34,547 nucleotides of DNA from a virus, in the IMG/VR virus record IMGVR_UViG_3300034198_018502, positions 1 to 34,547 of that record; one strand, given 5' to 3'. Numbering within the stretch: the stretch's first letter is position 1; each line of letters starts with the position of its first letter. Positions 33,499 through 34,547 of the stretch are shown here, piece after piece. The position numbers and the translations under genes are program-made. The notes under the pieces are model-generated. The model searched no databases. It was not told where the DNA came from and worked only from the letters and a program-made list of their open reading frames with translations.

Positions 33499-33504
33499 AG
33501 TGTA
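33499..33504 (-). promoter_or_regulatory. Cassette G -10 element
   Basis: Minus strand TACACT followed by GAACAAGTCAACC. Lacks the TG extension, so weaker than its siblings, but the position and leader are conserved. Confidence 0.5.
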
Positions 33505-33511
33505 AGGGGTG

Positions 33512-33533
33512 AAAGGGGGGCTGTGTGCCCCCC
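33512..33533 (-). terminator. Cassette G hairpin
   Basis: Minus strand GGGGGGC-ACACA-GCCCCCC followed by TTT, after the 61-aa gene stop. The short T tract makes termination less certain than in cassettes D and F. Confidence 0.65.
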
Positions 33534-33542
33534 GTGTGCCAC

Positions 33543-33728
33543 CTAGGCGACTGGCACAAGCTCAACGCTGGTGCTGGTGTCGATGGCGAGCAGAGCAGAA
33601 TCCAGGACATCCAGGCGATCCCAGATGTCAGGGTAGAGTTCGGGATACTTGGTGCTCAGTTGCAGGATCTCACCCCTCCAACTTACCAGAGCCAGGCGAA
33701 GCGTTGGGGTGGGGATTGTGGCAGGCAT
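33543..33728 (-). CDS. Hypothetical protein, 61 aa
   Basis: ATG 33728 gives MPATIPTPTLRLALVSWRGE, ILQLSTKYPELYPDIWDRLD and VLDSALLAIDTSTSVELVPV, ending A. Mostly helical with hydrophobic helix faces; not membrane-spanning. No family recognised. The promoter upstream has a TTGCCA -35 and extended -10. Leader AAGTCAACCGCACCGATCCG, no Shine-Dalgarno. The longer reading to 33782 would translate the promoter. Confidence 0.74.
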   Translation of the reverse strand: MPATIPTPTLRLALVSWRGEILQLSTKYPELYPDIWDRLDVLDSALLAIDTSTSVELVPVA

Positions 33729-33752
33729 CGGATCGGTGCGGTTGACTTGTGA

Positions 33753-33782
33753 ATTGTAGCAGCTCAACGGGGCATCTGGCAA
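33753..33782 (-). promoter_or_regulatory. Cassette H promoter
   Basis: Minus strand TTGCCA (33777-33782), 18-base spacer ending TGC, then TACAAT (33753-33758) and TCACAAGTCAACC. No G6/C6 hairpin here; instead the promoter overlaps the 3' end of the secreted-peptide gene. Confidence 0.75.
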
Positions 33783-33898
33783 GCAGCAGGAGCAACCCGG
33801 TTGAGAGCGTTACAGTCTGAAATGTTTTGATTGTGGGCGGCATCAGCAAGGCGGATCGCCCCCCAGCCCAGCAGCAGAATCAGGAGAAAGCGTTTCAT
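33764..33898 (-). CDS. Predicted secreted/periplasmic peptide, 44 aa
   Basis: ATG 33898 gives MKRFLLILLLGWGAIRLADA, a classic signal peptide (KR, Leu-rich core, ADA cleavage site), then about 24 mature residues: AHNQNISDCNALNRVAPAAC and QMPR. The two cysteines could form a disulfide in the periplasm. It starts only three bases after the T-rich tail of the terminator of the upstream KTSC-like gene (TTTTTACCATG), so its own promoter is not evident and it may depend on read-through. Role unknown; a host-envelope target is possible. Confidence 0.65.
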   Translation of the reverse strand: MKRFLLILLLGWGAIRLADAAHNQNISDCNALNRVAPAACQMPR

Positions 33899-33899
33899 G

Positions 33900-33928
33900 G
33901 TAAAAAGAAAGGGGAGCCGAAGCTCCCC
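33900..33928 (-). terminator. Intrinsic terminator of the KTSC-like gene
   Basis: Minus strand GGGGAGC-TTCG-GCTCCCC with a stable TTCG (UUCG) tetraloop, then TTTCTTTTT. Confidence 0.92.
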
Positions 33929-33935
33929 CATCCTA

Positions 33936-34154
33936 TCAGGCGGCGACGTTCAGAAGCTGATCGTTGCGGATGGCTTTGTTGATAAAGCCGCCCACCGACT
34001 GCTGAGTTGCAATCACTTCGTTAAGTTGGCTAACGAAAGTTTCAGGAGCAGCAGCCCGGTAGGTATAGTCACGTCCACCGTTGAAGGTAACAGTGACTTG
34101 ATCGCCGTTCATATCAGAGATAGATTCAACAGCGGAAGAGGTGAATTTGAACAT
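33936..34154 (-). CDS. KTSC-domain-like protein, 72 aa
   Basis: ATG 34154 gives MFKFTSSAVESISDMNGDQV, TVTFNGGRDYTYRAAAPETF, VSQLNEVIATQQSVGGFINK, ending AIRNDQLLNVAA. The strands SSAVESISD, QVTVTFNGGRDYTYRA, followed by a helix and SVGGFINKAIR match the KTSC domain pattern (SS-x-I-x-x-I-x-YD...L-x-V-x-F-x-x-G-x-x-Y-x-Y...G-x-x-x-N-x-x-IR), a small fold often found alone or fused to lysyl-tRNA synthetase-like proteins; possible nucleic-acid binding. It has a clear promoter 70 bases upstream and a UUCG terminator. Confidence 0.82.
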   Translation of the reverse strand: MFKFTSSAVESISDMNGDQVTVTFNGGRDYTYRAAAPETFVSQLNEVIATQQSVGGFINKAIRNDQLLNVAA

Positions 34155-34225
34155 GATGTAGTTTAAGGGATAGTGGGTTAGTGAAGTTTTTTGAGCGGGA
34201 TGCTTCACCCCCGCTTGATGTAATC

Positions 34226-34254
34226 AATATAGCCCGGATTGGGCGGGTTGTCTA
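34226..34254 (-). promoter_or_regulatory. Sigma-70-type promoter of the KTSC-like gene
   Basis: Minus strand TAGACA (34249-34254), 17-base spacer, TATATT (34226-34231), both five of six. The -35 begins directly after the TGA of the upstream 39-aa gene. The long leader holds a short hairpin (AGCGGG/CCCGCT). Confidence 0.78.
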
Positions 34255-34374
34255 TCAGGCTTGTGCCAGTTCTTCAACTGGTTGGAGATCTTGGATGATG
34301 CTATCCAGGATGGCAAGGATCTCATCACCCGTGCTGGCTTTGTTGAGCAGGGCGGTAGCAAGTTCAAGTGTCAT
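34255..34374 (-). CDS. Small helical protein, 39 aa
   Basis: ATG 34374 gives MTLELATALLNKASTGDEIL and AILDSIIQDLQPVEELAQA. Two amphipathic helices joined at STGDEI, of a kind I recall from cyanophages and cyanobacteria without known function. The leader contains AAGTCAACC followed by AAACAAACACC. Too short to assign function. Confidence 0.75.
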   Translation of the reverse strand: MTLELATALLNKASTGDEILAILDSIIQDLQPVEELAQA

Positions 34375-34398
34375 GGTGTTTGTTTGGTTGACTTGGGT

Positions 34399-34427
34399 AG
34401 TTTGAATGAAGCGGGGAGAATTGTCTA
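34399..34427 (-). promoter_or_regulatory. Possible promoter of the 39-aa gene
   Basis: Minus strand TAGACA (34422-34427), 17-base spacer, CAAACT (34399-34404). The -10 is poor (three of six) but the position relative to the conserved AAGTCAACC leader agrees with other array promoters. Confidence 0.4.
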
Positions 34428-34453
34428 GGGAGTGTGTGCCACTTCCCCAGCTG

Positions 34454-34547
34454 TCACACGTCCAGGCAGTGCCGATAGGTTTGTTGTAACCTGATCAGCA
34501 CATCATCCCAGAACTCTTTATCATCATCGTCGTTGTATTGGTTGTTA
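34454..34547 (-). CDS. Acidic hypothetical protein, 5' end cut by window edge
   Basis: The minus-strand frame enters from the right edge and ends at TGA 34454. The visible 30 residues read NNQYNDDDDKEFWDDVLIRL then QQTYRHCLDV. Acidic then helical. Same GC-rich base composition and orientation as its neighbours. Function unknown. Confidence 0.65.
   Translation of the reverse strand, partial: NNQYNDDDDKEFWDDVLIRLQQTYRHCLDV

Noticed and set aside
31899-33533. CRISPR array or integron attC sites suggested by regularly spaced repeats
   Set aside because: Repeats separate coding genes of different length, contain promoters and terminators, and no cas genes, integrase or attC box pairs are seen.

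Overview
The window looks like part of the genome of a T4-like cyanophage (myovirus), most likely one infecting marine Synechococcus or a relative. The evidence is a set of recognisable T4 neck and baseplate genes in T4 order (gp25, gp6, a gp7-like giant, gp8; then gp13, gp14, gp15, gp16), T4-type late promoters, a phage speD gene, and several small proteins that I associate from memory with cyanophages. Every gene I can support lies on the minus strand, so transcription runs from right to left.

Region 1 (1 to about 29,540) is AT-rich late structural DNA. In transcription order it holds speD, a 78-aa gene, gp25, gp6, a 3983-aa gp7-like protein, gp8, a 2389-aa virion protein, two small genes, a 113-aa structural candidate, gp13, gp14, gp15, gp16 (small terminase), an unusual 453-aa multidomain protein and one gene cut by the left edge. 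Four NATAAATA late-promoter matches precede speD, gp25, gp8 and the 113-aa/neck operon. The 113-aa gene, gp13, gp14 and gp15 are joined by TAATG stop/start overlaps. Glycine-tyrosine 'GGSGY' repeats occur in gp14, gp8, the gp7-like protein and the 2389-aa protein, and explain much of their extra length relative to T4.

Region 2 (about 29,540 to 31,500) is a transition zone. A strong sigma-70-type promoter drives a GT-A-like glycosyltransferase and two small conserved proteins, ending at a good intrinsic terminator. Upstream are an AbrB-like 56-aa gene and a largely non-coding, repeat-bearing stretch with an inverted 12-mer (TTATAAGGCACT).

Region 3 (about 31,500 to the end) is clearly GC-richer and holds about a dozen tiny genes of 39 to 108 aa. 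Most have no recognised function; one is KTSC-like and one is a 44-aa peptide with a signal sequence. Many gaps between them are built from one repeated cassette: stop codon, G6/C6 hairpin (sometimes with a T tract), extended -10 promoter TGCTACAAT, then an A/C-rich leader containing AAGTCAACC or AAGCAACC with no Shine-Dalgarno sequence, then ATG. Each small gene therefore appears to be its own insulated transcription unit. This modular array is the most interesting system in the window; it resembles the 'ORFanage' of small ORFs reported in cyanophage S-PM2, though the cassette architecture is my own reading of this sequence.
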